Part shown: positions 11,302 through 22,440 of the stretch, in pieces
Layout of the letters: each line of letters starts with the position of its first letter
Position numbering within the stretch: the first letter of the stretch is position 1
NCBI GenBank assembly: GCA_036023115.1
Contig: JAYKKT010000041.1
Coordinates: 4,055,501 to 4,119,500, forward strand
From: Brasenia schreberi
Lineage: Eukaryota; Streptophyta; Magnoliopsida; Nymphaeales; Cabombaceae
Reading direction: 5' to 3'
DNA length: 64,000 bases
Notes under the pieces: model-generated
Databases searched by the model: none
Seen by the model: only the letters and a program-made list of their open reading frames with translations
What the model was told of the DNA's origin: nothing
Made by a program: the position numbers and the translations under genes

Positions 11302-14300
11302 ATGGGTTTCCAACCAAAAATAAGTGAGATACCAGGAATCAAAGTTTTGCTGGTTTTGATTAACCCAGCTAAGTCCAAGTCAAGTGTGCCTACTCAATTA
11401 GCCTAGACTCAAAAAGTCAGGTTTAAGTAAAACAGATCAAAGATTGGATTCGGATCGAGTTTTGGTGTTGAATGGGGTGGGATTGAATCCAAAATGGGTT
11501 GCTACATCGGCACACTATAGATTTGGGTGCCTAGGAGGAAGGTGGTGGGGGGTGAGACCTCTGATGGTCATGGAGGTGATGGACTGTGGCGGGGAAGATC
11601 CAACTAACATGGAAACAGTCCGAAGGGGCGGAGTATATTTGGAAATGGCTACAACAACAATAGCGATGGTGGTTCAGGCATTTTAGAGAAGAGCACCCAA
11701 GTGAGGAAGTTACCAGAATGCTGTAAAGAAACAAGTATGTTCCTTAATTCACTTTATTGAAGATCAAATCTATATTCAAAGCAGCCACAAAGGGCTTGAA
11801 CGTTTATTAAGTACATGAATATTTATAGAGAGAAGAGAGAAAGCCAACTGCAGAAGGCCAACGGCTATTTTACTAGCTGTCAGCTCCCTCATGGCCCAGG
11901 TGGCCCTGGCCCGAGTGGCCCCGGATAGGGTGACCTTGGTCCATTGGGAGCTGATTTCAAACACAGACTCATGGGTTGGCCCAACTCTATTACATTTTAA
12001 CACCCCTCAAACTTACGGTGTGTATAGCAAAAGTTTGTCTAACAACAAAAACGTGAATATGAGAGGGCAAAGCTTTCTTCGAAACATCTTTCTAGTTCTA
12101 CAACCAAAGTATCAATTTGTTTTTTCATCCTACATGAAGACCAATGAAGTATCAATACATATATTCGCTCAATTTCTAAAACCAACAAGACAATTTATAA
12201 TATCTAATCTAGAAGGCAAATAAAAAACGAGTCAAATAAGTTCATGAAGTTGATTTGCACTAATTCAACAAAGTCATTTGATAGAAAACATTGATATCAT
12301 CCAAATAGGATTGTCTATTATAACAAATAGGTTCATAAAACACTACAAACTTGAGATATTATAAAGGAACCTTAATATATCAAACAAGTTTTTAAGGTTA
12401 AACTCAAAACCTGCCAAGTCAAAAAAGTTTTAAAGCTAAGCTCAAACCCGAATTTTAAAGGCAAACTCAAACCCAAACAAACTTTTTAAGGCAAAGCTCA
12501 AAACCTTCGTAGATACAATTCTCAAGGCCCTTAAATATCCTTTAAACTCAAAAGTGATTATATGGTTCCAAAACTAAGACAATCCATTACGATGATCAAA
12601 ACAAGTCAAAGGGATCAACTTCATGTTTTTCAAAAAGTCTCACAAGGTTTGTATCACAATTCTCTTAAAACAATTTTATCAAATACAAGCTAATTAAGAT
12701 AACTATAAATGCTTTTTCAATATTGATTACTCTCCAACCAAAATGCCAACAACATGAAGCATCTTAATCACAAAGATCTCCCCAACAAATAGAGATCATA
12801 ATCTTGTGAAAATCTTTAAAGTTATAAAGATCACAAATCTTTTAGTAACAATAAGTGCATCTTCAAATATCAATTAATTTCCATCAAAAGGTCACCAATA
12901 TGAAACACCTTAATCATAAAGGTCTTCGTGAAAAAGCCAACAACATGGATCCCATACAAGTAGATGAAACTTATTGTCAAACAAATTTTCTAGCAAATGA
13001 GACACCAAACAATTAATCTAACAAATATTAAAAAATAAACAAGTTGGAAAGTGCACACCTGGATGGACTCGAATATGAATACCAAGAAAAATTAAATCGG
13101 ATCAAAACATAGCCTCGAGTCTGGATCCAAGACCAGCAAAAGCCTCATATTGAATACAAAATGAGTTTGCATCCAAAACTGGATCCACAACCCGATATAT
13201 AAATGTCCCAAATGAACTAAAGCCCCTCTCTCTTTCTCATGCCCTCTGCCTCGACAATAGAGAATCATTTGTCGCCGCAATCTTGAACAACTAGCTCTGC
13301 CATCCACCACCCGAGCTCCTCTGCCACCATCAATCACCGACATTAGCCATCATCACTCGTCATTCAAACCTGAATCACAGCCCATCGCAACCCCTTTTAT
13401 CTGCCATCGCCATTTACCCTAGTGTTGTTGTCAACCACCACTGTTTGCCTCTCTCACTGTCGCTTGTCATGCCATGTCGACCTCCCCTCCTCTCTTCTCT
13501 TCTCTTTCCCCCCTCGACTCGGTGGGACCTCCATCGTCGCCCGACCATCATCTCCATTCTGCTAACGATTACATTGTGCGCTTGCACGTCCTATGTTCCT
13601 TAATCAACTTTATCAAAGATCAAATCTATATACAAAGCAATCACAAAGGGCTTGAACGTTTATTGAATACACCTATGTTATCAATAGCACGCTATAGCGG
13701 TCGCTATAGCGCGCTATAGTATTTTAGCGGACCTCGAACCACTATAGCACTCATTAAATAGCGGGCGACCGGTTTGGGAGCAATTAGCATCGCTAACAGC
13801 GCTATAGTGGTCCGCTCTATCACTCTTAGCGTACAAACGAGTTTGGATCGGGTTGATCCAATATCCAATGGATCGATCCGATCCAAAGTATATAAAACCA
13901 AAGGTGTCAATGTCTCTCTCCCGCCTCTCACTACAACTCCCTCCTCCATCAGTCGCACAAATGTCGACGGTCGCCACCACCACCTTAGTTATCCGCCTCT
14001 TACCGTTGCTCCCTCCTCCATCAGTTGCATAGATGTCAACAGTCGCCACTGCTCTCTCCGCCATCAGCCGCAGAGACGTCAATGTCCACCACCACCATCT
14101 CCGTCATCCGCCGCTGGCATCCGTGTCGCATGCAAGTTCTCTCACTTTCTCTCTTCTCTCTCCCCTTTCTCTCCGCTCTCTCCCTGTCTCTCTTTCTCTA
14201 CCTCCGCCGCTTATCTCTGTTGACGCCCTCGCTCTGTCTCTCTCTTCACACCATCAACTCACTTCCTCACTACTTTATCTGGTACCCACAGCCAAAGGCA

Positions 14301-17300
14301 TTTTACTCCTCCCTACCCAAACATTGCCCAATGCCTCCTCTTACTCTGCTTGCTTTTCCAAAACGAGATTGAGAAACCCAATTGCAACCCCAACCTTCGA
14401 TGCCTTCAAACTTGATTGAGGTACACTCGGTGTGCTTGGGCTCGGGCTCGACAGGACTAATGGTGTGACAAGAGACAAGTGGCCTTGGCCCTTTAATGAA
14501 CAAAAGTTGGAGTCAACCATGTTGCTTAGATGAACTAAGCCTCATATGTTGAACCAAACACACTTCGTTGTCGAATGCAGATTGATTCGGTGAACCCTAG
14601 GGAAAATGTGAATATCACGAGTCACAGAACCCCCGCTACAAAAACTCCTTGTCCTTAACCGAACAACATAAGTTTGGATCCCCGAAAAGTTCTCGAGCAA
14701 TGGAACCTCGTAAGTGATGCAGGTGCGACATTGAACAAGAGCCTTGAATCCGTATTTTGCTAACATGGAGCTTTTCAATCCAAAAGACATACGTATACTT
14801 AATAATAATACATGTTGCATAATAACAATATATATTGTTATTCCAGTAACTTGTTAAGTGCTTCTAAGGAACAAGTTGATGTATCAGGTTATAATTATTC
14901 CTATTGTCCACTGCTTAGAATGATCGGATGACATACACTTCATGATCCGTAAATCATGTAATATGTTCTTCAAATGAAAATTCAAAGAGTTAAATGCGTT
15001 TCTTTTTGTCTCAAAGATTTGTAATCTTCCACCTGAAATGGAAATGGATGGATGGCAACAATCTACTCCTCAAGCTCCTTGTACTTATTATTCTGGTACA
15101 TATCTTCTAGACTCTTCATATCTAATGGGTTTAAAAGCTGTCATTTCCAGCTAGTTTTGTTGAGGTATCAGTGACAATGAGTACTTGGACAAAACTGTGT
15201 CGAAGTTCAGTAAACACAAAAACACACATACGCAACTAGGGAGAAGTTCAAGTTCAATGACCCTTTCATATCTGTAAGTTTATTTTTGATGGTAAGAAAT
15301 TAAACTCTTTTATTTGCTACAAAACAATCATGATGCTCATATGCCTTTTGTATTTTTCTTTATATTTGCTTATTACTTTTGTTGAAGGTTCCTGTTTTTG
15401 TGGCTATGACTATCTTTATTCATGTTGTGTCTTATTTATTGCATCTCGATTATTTTAGTTCCTTTGATAACCTAGGTATGTAACCATGTTTATGGTGTCT
15501 TTTCACTTTTGTCCCTTTAGGAGTGAGTTTAGTGAGTTTCATTCAATTTTTGAACTTCTATTCTGGCTAATTAGATCTACTATAGTTGATGTTGTGAAAA
15601 TTCTATTCCTATACCCCTACACTTATAGAAATTAGAGAACCCATTATATATATATATATATATAATTTTTTAATCATAAATAAAAGTGTACCGCTATATC
15701 AGGGTCAACCGCTAACAACCCGCTAACCGCTATTGATAACATAGGAATACATGAAGAATATTTATAAAGAGAAGAGAGAAAGCCAACAACACAACTACTG
15801 GTTGTTGAAGGCCAACGACTATTTTACTAGTTGTTGGCCCCTGGTGGCCCAGGTTGCCTTGGTGCCAAGTGTCCCTAGCGTCAGGTGGCCCTAGCCCGAG
15901 TGGCCCTGACTCGAGTGACCTTGGTCCGTTGGGACCTGATTTCAAACACAAACTTATGAGCCCTATTAGCCCAACCCTATTATATTTTAACACATGCAAG
16001 GTGGTTTAGGGCACGACTAGACAAACATAAAACTCACGTCAAAGGCAAGCACCAACTGGGTGGAGCCAGTTATGGCGAGAGGAGAATTGGTAGTAAGTTG
16101 TAGAAAGGAATGGGTCCCGGTGAGAAGAGATTGTGTTCATGGCAAGGAATCCAAGACAATGTCACATTGTACTAGCATGGGTGTTAATAATCAGTCTTGG
16201 CTTAAGCCCTTGATCTCCTTGGGACTATGCAACTCCCCTTTTTACTATTGAAGCTTTTGCTTTCAAGTTCTCTATGCACTTTGCTCTCTTGTGTTCACCT
16301 ATGGTATTGTATGAGTGTTGAAATGCCAAGGACTCCTCTAAGCTTTAACACTAGGAGGGACACTCACATTCCGTATTAGTACCAGTACGCAACTGCAACA
16401 CTTGGTGAAATCCACTAAAGTTGGTTCAGCCTCAAGGTCAGGTGTCGGTCACCAATTAGAGTGTGCCAATTGTCCTTCTTTAGAGCTTTCCCTTGGATCT
16501 GCTGATCTCCATAATATCTCCTTCAAATCTTTCAAGATTCCTCTTATCTAGATCCTTCACGTGAGTTGTAATGACTCATGTAGCCCAACCCCAACCCCTG
16601 GAACGACTCCTATGCCTCCATTTTGTCTTGTTGAGGCCTTACTCATGTAGCCCAAGCCTAGTAAATGGTTAAGGGTGAGATATAAAGAGATCTCCAAAGA
16701 CCTAGAAAGAATAAGTTCCAACTAATAGCAATGTTGTAAAACTCACACTAGTTGGTACTTGAATCAATCTAATTCAGGTACCTATATTGCAAAAACTATT
16801 TATTGCAGTGTATTGAGGCATGTCATATGATAAAGTGCAACGCAAATATTGTATTGTATGAGACTAGCAATTTCGAAAACAAATCCAATTGTGGGTTTAA
16901 ACTCCCATCAAGCCTGCTTATTTGCCCTCCTCTTGCATGTCCACTACTCTTTCCCAAGACCAATCCCTTTCTCTCCCAAAATCCCAAATCTCCTCTATAT
17001 CCATCAATGGTCATCAATCCCAAGCCCTAAAACAAGGCCCAAGGGTGATGCATGCATGTGATTTGGTTTGTTTTGATGTTGGATACTTGGATTCATTGTA
17101 TTTTGCTGCGGTGCATGTCATAGAATATTTTCACGATTTATTTGGACTTTTACATATTATGTATTTTTAAAGAAAATAACTTAAAAATCACTCGTATCAT
17201 TTCATTTCAGATGAGACGTTATGATACACGCATATTGATGCCATGTGCGGTGCTCAGTCCTATATCATATTTAGGACACTGATAGCCCTAAGGAGCTTAA

Positions 17301-19865
17301 ACATTCCCTTCACATTTTTGTTAAATATTCTCTGAAACACCCCTCTATTACTTCATAATGATATGCCTTCTACATTTTCAGAAATTCTAGAAACTGTCCC
17401 CATAACTTGCGTTGGGCACAGCATCTTCCAGGCAAAAGTTTTAAAAAAGGAAAAAAAACTGCTGATAACTGCTTGCACAGTACAGAGTATAATTTCAGGC
17501 AAAATTTTTCATGGATTTGGGAACTTTTACACGACTCCATAATGGAAATTATCGCCCACGGGTTTAGAAGAATTATCTTGTTTTGTTTTGACAGTATTAA
17601 TCATATCTACTTTTCAAAAGTCATTTCCTAAGTTCTTTACGTCTGCTGTGAAAAAGTTTCAGATTTCACTATTTCATCAGTTTCACCTAGTTTATGGACC
17701 AAATCACTTCACTCTTCTGCAGGTTCATTGTTTATGAAAATGACCTTTCTGCAGTGAGAAATGACAGCAAAATTGTGTAGAAAATTGATGATATTTTCAT
17801 GATATATTTTTACAACAGAATAAGAAAGGTGAGATTTCCTAAACCTTGTTACTGTTTATGTTACATTTCAATTCTTGATGTTATTAGTGACTGTGTTGAC
17901 CAACTAGTTGGAACAGTAACCACTTCTGTTCGTCCAAGGCTTTCTATATGAGACCGCTACTTGAGTGCCCATTAAATTATGTACATTAAGAGGTTCCTTG
18001 AATAAATAATCAACCTCATATTCACATTCATAACAAATTTATAGAAAATGTCCACAAAGAAAACCGACCAAATTTAAGAAGTTCCTTCCCATCACTTCTT
18101 TCTTCATCAATTCATGTATTTTGAATTTAGCATCTAAACTAGACTTAAAATAATTGTTTCCACTATAAAAACCATATGATTGCAAGTGCCAGTCTCTTAG
18201 ACAGACATGCTGTGTGTCTTTATGGGTACATCAACTAATAGTACGTAAAAAAGTACTGGCATCATAAGTGTAACGAATCCAGATGAAGACCAAAGTAATT
18301 CAGAGCAGTCAAAAGAAAAAGTTGAAAAAAGTATAACCTGCTCATTTGCCATAGCTGGAAGACCTCCAACATATACCTTGCGAGCATGCCGTGTAGCCTG
18401 CTGTAGAAACAAAATTGAATTACCTATCTACTCATTCCAGTATATGCTTAACATTATTTGTGGATTTGACAAAAGTACATACTTGCTGAGTCATAGGCTG
18501 AGCCGGCATCAGTGGAAGACCTCCAAACTGAATAAGAGGACAGATGAAAGACACAAAGTGAGAGAACAAGAAGAGTGCCAATTACCATCAACTGCAAAAT
18601 TTACCTGTGCAGTCCCAAAGGGAAAAATATTTGGAAATATTCCTGGCATTGGCTGAGGAACGGTTGGCATTTGGCCTACATGGTAACTACATTCATCAAA
18701 ATGAAAAGGTATACCAAAAAAAAATCCAGCAATATGCACAACGACATGCAAACATAATTGTGAATCACTACAACCGAAAGAAAATTCAACAAAGCAGGTA
18801 CAGAAGAAAATATTTGCATGTCTACCAAAGGGCTACTGTTGCCAGTTGAAGGCGAACAAGATCCATCGCATTGATTCCTCGTTGAATAAAAAATCTACAG
18901 TTGTCACGCCGATGGGCAGAGCATAGTGGAATATGTCACCCAACATTGCCTTCTTACCCAAAATACAAAAACAAAGACAAACAAAGAACCACACACAAAA
19001 CAGCCAACAATGAAACAATGGTCCTCAGTTTCAGTCAGAAACCACTAATAAAATAGATCAATACCTAGATAAAACAAAAAGTAATTGAATTCCTACTATG
19101 AGTTTAACATCGGTTCAAAACAAAAACTAAGAAAATGTGTTACCTTGAACATGTTCAAAAGACACATGGATATAAAGCCTAAGTTAAAATATAATTTAAG
19201 AGCCAAAAAAATCTTAGAAGTCACAACCATACCTATAATGGCTGCACCAGGCAATGCAGCAGCACCAGGAGGTGATACATCAAAACCACTCGTTCTTTTG
19301 CTGTCCACCAGAAGTTGATTAGTGATATTGCAAATAAAAACAACTCAGGAATGTCTAATCAAAATGAAAGTCATATATAGGTACATGAGGCTGGGAATCA
19401 GACAGTTCCTCATTCTAATACTTGATACCTAAGCAGCAAAGAAGATGATAGGATATTCCAGGAAGCCTGATTAGCATTATGACAAATGCATACTTCAGTT
19501 GATATAAATCATTTTTACAGTCATAGAGAAAAATAGGAGTTCAATCTAATTAATCTACAAGAATGCAAGATGCATCAGCACCTTCTCGAGTCAACCTAAG
19601 TTTTGTATCAATTATGGTGGAACATCTGCAATTGGTCTCCAGAGTGCTTCAAAGTGGTGGTGGCAGTCAGTCGCATGCACAAGAAATCACACTTGATGAA
19701 TGTATAACGTGACCTGTTGTTTATATTTTAAGTTTTACCATAACCCCCATCAGAAATTTAGCACCCAAAAAAATGTGACACTCTCTAGCGTAACATTTAG
19801 TAGACCCTTATGTGTGTGTGTGTGTTTGTGTGTGTGCATGTATACATATGTATATATATACATAC

Positions 19866-19900
<35 letters not shown>

Positions 19901-22338
19901 TTGCCTTGGTTCTATTTATGGTTTGGTTTCAACCTTCAAACCACTATCAAAACCATGAAAAGAAAATATTAGCACACCAAACCAAGCCACTAGTTTGGGT
20001 CAGTTTAATCGGTTCAGTGGTTTGGAATAGTTCACCCCTAGGTTGTGAAATATTCTTCACTCAGTTGGGTGTTCATTTAATATTGACTAGGATAAGCTAC
20101 ACTCCCTGACAACAGAAACGTATCTTGGGTTCTAAAAGAAAATAGAAAGGCACTGATATACAGTCAAGTTATAGACTTCAATCATATAGTCCAGTTATTA
20201 CACAGATGAACTATCAAAAATTTAGGATGATATGCAGGTTTATCCATATGCAATTCTGGTCCGCAGAGTATTCTTCTCAAGCAAATTACAGAACTTAATG
20301 GTCTGAATTCCAGACCAAAATCAAGCAGTAGCCACAAACCATTGAATTTATAAGAGTATCAAGAATAGTTTCCTTTGGTTCACCAGTTACAAACATTTCT
20401 TTTTAATCTTGATAATGTAGAATTTGCCACAAGAATAGTTTCTTACTTTGTTCACCAGTTTCAAATATTTCATATTAATCTTGACTTTTCCAAAGTTGCT
20501 CTTTCAAACAATACTTTTGGTCTTGAAAGTTCAAGCACAGTTCATCCTTGTCAAAGAACCGATAAAGTCTTAATTCATCCAGAAATAGTAATTGGATAAG
20601 ATCAATGAGGAAATACCTAATCATTTTAGCACTTATCCTCGTCTACATTATGCAATAAGAGTTTTCATCTCATCTCCTTTGGTCTTGGAAGTCCAAAGGC
20701 AGTTGGAAAATCGAACTCGATGAACATGAAAGGGTAAATACGAGTGGTGGAGAGCAAACACTTCCAACGTCGAGGTTATAAAGATGAACTATATAAAATT
20801 TGCAATTGCTTTTGTACTGAATAGAAAGCAGGAAAACTGCAAGCAGAAGACAAAGCATTCTCTTGGATCAAATATTAAAACAAAAAAGAAAAAGAACTCA
20901 CTTGCCTCATACCAAATATCAATGACTATATGCTAATTATGATGCATCAACTAAAGAATAGAAGCAGAAATAAGCTTAAGAATAATCTCAGCATGTCCTT
21001 TCTCAATGAAGGGCTAAATGTATAATATGTCAAGATGAACCTTTTTGAACGAGACCGAGAGCGTGATCTAGATCGAGATTTTGATCTAGATATGTGCTCA
21101 GACCTTTCCCTTGAGGGAGAACGTGATCTATGCTTGTGCTGTCTTTCCGAATCACGATTATGATCACGGTGCCTGCAAGCAATGAATGGTTTACAGATAT
21201 CACACCGACAACAAAGGAATCCCTATCTGAAAGAATGTCATCACCCACGAATAACCCCCAAAACCGTAACAAAACATCTACACTAAGCCGGTTAATGTGA
21301 GAACCACGAGTAGTCCAGGTGGTGGACCTCAATTGCACCCCATTATCAAAAAAAGGAGCAAATTGGAAAGCTGCGATTCAGCTCAACGTGACCTAACTTC
21401 TGATTTTTTTGGGGTGCACCTGAATACCCCGTTCACATAACAACCATTAAAGTACTCAAAATGAACAATCTAGAACTCAGCATGCATCAACTGATCTAAC
21501 AATAACCAAAACCAAGCGTTTCCTAATACTAAGCGGAGTATGTTATATGGACTCAGTCACGGTTGTGATCTATCTATATCATGCCCAGTGCCCACATTTA
21601 ACTAGCAACTAACCTATCAATACTGGCAAAAAAAAGGCGACATGTCGTGAAAATAAGAAGTAATCAAAGTGAAGCAGAAAGACTAAACCCGCGAACTAAA
21701 ACTGCATTAGAGTCCACCACAAGCAACAAAAACAGACACAGCATCATATTTACCACTTCCAACATTATGGCAGGCCGATAGAATATTTTTTCTTTCCCCT
21801 TTACCTGTCATGATCCCGACTACGATGGCGATCCCGATCATCGTCTCCATTTCGATCTCTGACGTCCCTCGAGCTCTTACTTTCGTGACGATCCCTATAG
21901 TGACGGTCTCTATCCCTCTCCCTGTCCCTATCTCGATCCTTCTCTCTGCTTCTGTCCCTGTCTCGCTCTCTGTCCCTCTCCGATTCACGCTGCCACAATC
22001 CGCCAATCCATAAGCGCTCCGCAAGAACAGAAGAAAATCGAAGTGCAGAGAATCGATACAACACAAAAACTTTTGAAAGGAAACAGATTGATCCAGCAAA
22101 ATTTCATGCAAACACAGTTAGTATAACCAAGGAAAAGGAACTAGACAGATGGAATCCACCAGATTACGTCGTTCGTGACGGAATCCAAAGGCCAGATAGA
22201 AAAACAAAGCAAAACAAAACCAAGAAGAACACAGGAATGATCAATGGTTGGCTCTTTCTTCTAGCTCTTTTCTGCGTACGAGTCTATGCCGGTGTGTGTC
22301 TGTGAGAAAAAGAGAGAGAGTTGCATTACCCTCGACAT
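4542..22338 (-). CDS. U2AF65: Splicing factor U2AF large subunit (U2AF65), 5' and middle part of the gene
   Basis: U2AF65 binds the polypyrimidine tract upstream of 3' splice sites and recruits U2 snRNP in the nucleus. Thirteen exons join in phase: 22338-22330, 21989-21805, 21172-21041, 19300-19233, 18675-18605, 18527-18483, 18397-18338, 10809-10749, 10627-10515, 5251-5136, 5044-4946, 4836-4761, 4630-4542. They give 374 codons: RS-rich N-terminus (residues 4-109), Pro/Gly-rich linker (110-170), RRM1 (about 176-254, RNP2 VYVGGL, RNP1 KKFAFVEM) and RRM2 (about 297-374, RNP2 [11 protein letters not shown]1 KGYAFCVY). The family normally adds about 190 residues (UHM domain); these exons are not found down to position 1, so the gene continues off the window or is truncated. 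Introns of 7.5 kb and 5.3 kb are swollen by transposons. The ATG gives MSR before a GTAATG donor; no upstream ATG is seen in the leader. Confidence 0.9.
5462..6872 (+). pseudogene. hAT-family transposase remnant (BED zinc finger)
   Basis: A BED-type finger is readable in the frame starting at 5885: [11 protein letters not shown], then C-x2-C (CLFCEKV) and H...C. Further on come [20 protein letters not shown] in a shifted frame near 6440-6510, and [20 protein letters not shown] near 6660-6715, matching the hAT catalytic core around the conserved TDG-W region. Stops and frameshifts are frequent. A possible left terminus CTAGTGTTATCAGTATCGC at 5462 resembles the perfect TIR of the element at 13673. 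The copy breaks off where the MITE at 6873 is inserted; no right terminus is found. It lies in the intron between exons 9 and 10 of U2AF65, on the opposite strand. Confidence 0.75.
6873..7893. mobile_element. Non-autonomous hAT element, family A copy 1
   Basis: It is flanked by the 8-bp direct repeat TTTTTAAG (6865-6872 and 7894-7901), the hAT signature. The ends are CCATATCACACG and, reverse-complemented, CTATGTCACACGGGTGCGGG. The left 60 bp and right 220 bp match the element at 60644-61334, and the left end also matches 62814, but the interiors differ. The interior holds a short C/T-rich repeat (CCTCTTCGGCGGCCTCCCA occurs twice near 7160-7230) and an open stretch near 7486-7627 of unknown origin. 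It interrupts the hAT transposase remnant. Confidence 0.85.
7902..9105. other. U2AF65 intron sequence, nothing recognised
   Basis: Intron between exons 9 and 10. It includes a short CA/CATA-rich tract (8255-8295). I see no exon, element ends or coding pattern. Confidence 0.5.
9126..10264 (-). mobile_element. RTE-type LINE, 5'-truncated, recent insertion
   Basis: A perfect 20-bp target-site duplication ATGGGCAACCTTTTTATCAA flanks it (9106-9125 and 10265-10284). The minus strand encodes the reverse transcriptase core in the segment from about 10212: [38 protein letters not shown] and [13 protein letters not shown] with the catalytic DD. A shift near 9865 moves to the frame encoding a further 230 residues ending [11 protein letters not shown], including [12 protein letters not shown] and [20 protein letters not shown]. 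That single shift is the only lesion I see in the retained part. The 3' end carries (CAA)n on the plus strand. It sits antisense-free, in the same direction as U2AF65, within its intron. Confidence 0.93.
10515..10809 (-). CDS. U2AF65: U2AF65 exons 8-9: rest of RRM1
   Basis: Exon 8 (10809-10749) encodes [20 protein letters not shown] and exon 9 (10627-10515) [19 protein letters not shown] plus the [16 protein letters not shown] helix. Together they complete RRM1 with RNP1 KKFAFVEM. Exon 8 ends in phase 1 with donor GTAAGT; exon 9 uses acceptor CTACAG and donor GTATGT. The RTE LINE ends only about 250 bp downstream, in the next intron. Confidence 0.92.
11235..11299. repeat. (TA)n microsatellite
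   Basis: About 32 uninterrupted TA units in U2AF65 intron 7. The predicted reading frames through it are artefacts. Confidence 0.95.
11722..12002 (-). repeat. 3' LTR of the LARD-like element
   Basis: 281 bp, plus-strand ends TGTAAAG...TTTTAACA; similar to 1009-1312 and 15745-15992. The abutting purine-rich tract on the minus strand fixes it as the 3' LTR. Confidence 0.7.
13673..15744. mobile_element. Non-autonomous hAT-like element, 2.07 kb, perfect 16-bp TIRs
   Basis: The ends CTATGTTATCAATAGC and GCTATTGATAACATAG are exact inverted repeats, and GAATACAC/GAATACAT flank it (7 of 8 bases alike, hAT-size duplication). The host LTR reads straight through when the element is removed, which confirms the borders. 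Sub-terminal sequence is rich in CGCTATAG-type words in both orientations. No transposase is seen. A C/T-rich minisatellite with CTCCCTCCTCCATCAG recurring at 13937 and 14009, and a variant at 14052, lies inside. Confidence 0.85.
15993..18337. other. U2AF65 intron 7, remaining part
   Basis: About 2.3 kb without recognisable exons or element ends. A short word ACTCATGTAGCCCAA recurs at about 16572 and 16643. Several T-rich stretches near 17600-17720 could only be intronic background. Confidence 0.4.
18338..19300 (-). CDS. U2AF65: U2AF65 exons 4-7: linker and start of RRM1
   Basis: Exon 4 (19300-19233) gives [20 protein letters not shown], the hallmark plant U2AF65 linker. Exon 5 (18675-18605) gives a Pro-rich [15 protein letters not shown] segment. 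Exon 6 (18527-18483) encodes [15 protein letters not shown]. Exon 7 (18397-18338) encodes [20 protein letters not shown], the first strand of RRM1. All junctions are GT/AG and in phase. Intron 7 that follows is about 7.5 kb and holds the LARD/hAT nest. Confidence 0.9.
19812..19901. repeat. Compound microsatellite (TG)n-(TA/TACA)n-(GA)n
   Basis: Intronic. Three different dinucleotide arrays follow one another without spacers: TG-rich, TA/ACA-rich, then nine GA units. Confidence 0.9.
20361..20503. repeat. 70-bp imperfect tandem duplication in intron
   Basis: AAGAATAGTTTC starts at 20361 and again at 20431, each followed by a TTCACCAGTT-type segment and TTAATCTTGA. About 80% alike by eye. Confidence 0.7.
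21041..22338 (-). CDS. U2AF65: U2AF65 exons 1-3: start codon and RS domain
   Basis: Exon 1 coding part is nine bases (22338-22330, MSR, donor GTAATG). Exon 2 (21989-21805) encodes alternating Arg with Glu/Asp/Ser, ending SRDHDR with donor GTAAAG. Exon 3 (21172-21041) encodes a true SR run ending in a donor GTTCATC, a weak match. The joins are phase 0, then 2, then 2. RS domains of U2AF65 contact the branch-point region and pre-mRNA. The acceptor of exon 2 (TGTGGCAG) has a poor pyrimidine tract, so this boundary is the least certain. Confidence 0.82.
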
Positions 22339-22440
22339 ACTGAGACTACAATGATGGAAGAACCCGAGCGTCAACACCGCTCTCTCTCTCGCTCTCTCGC
22401 TCTCAAAACCCTAGGTGAACACCAAAGCAGCTCGCGGAGG
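22339..22440 (-). promoter_or_regulatory. U2AF65 5' leader
   Basis: The minus strand upstream of the ATG reads CCTAGGGTTTTGAGAGCGAG, a common look for plant 5' leaders, with a (GA)n run. It contains no upstream ATG. The transcription start and a TATA box cannot be placed with confidence. Confidence 0.45.

Larger units (their letters stand above)
11722..15992 (-). mobile_element. LARD-like LTR element split by a hAT element in its 5' LTR
   Basis: The 3' LTR is 11722-12002, with polypurine tract GTTTGAGGGG (minus strand, 12012-12003) directly abutting it. The 5' LTR is about 13585-13672 plus 15745-15992, broken by the hAT element. Flanks AATGC (left) and CATGC (right) agree at four of five bases, a likely aged target duplication. 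The body (12003-13584) has no gag or pol: the PBS side is GC-rich with CCACC runs, as in the copy at 1-1008, and the 3' half is AT-rich. The PBS side is too altered to recognise. Confidence 0.6.

Noticed and set aside
11196..11406. Open frames of 60-104 codons through the TA array
   Set aside because: They encode alternating Ile-Tyr only, because (TA)n has no stops in these frames. The same holds for the frames at 29081-29485.
13774..14419. Overlapping Ser/Pro/His-rich frames of 115-149 codons
   Set aside because: Several frames are open at once over a C/T-rich minisatellite inside a non-autonomous hAT element; this is composition, not a gene.
19880..20045. hAT MITE ending TTCACCCCTA near 20040
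   Set aside because: Only one terminus is visible; no matching TAGGGGTG end or target duplication was found to the left.
21707..22111. 134-codon minus-strand frame overlapping the RS exon
   Set aside because: It is an alternate frame of the low-complexity RS-coding exon. The U2AF65 frame matches the family and joins the other exons in phase.
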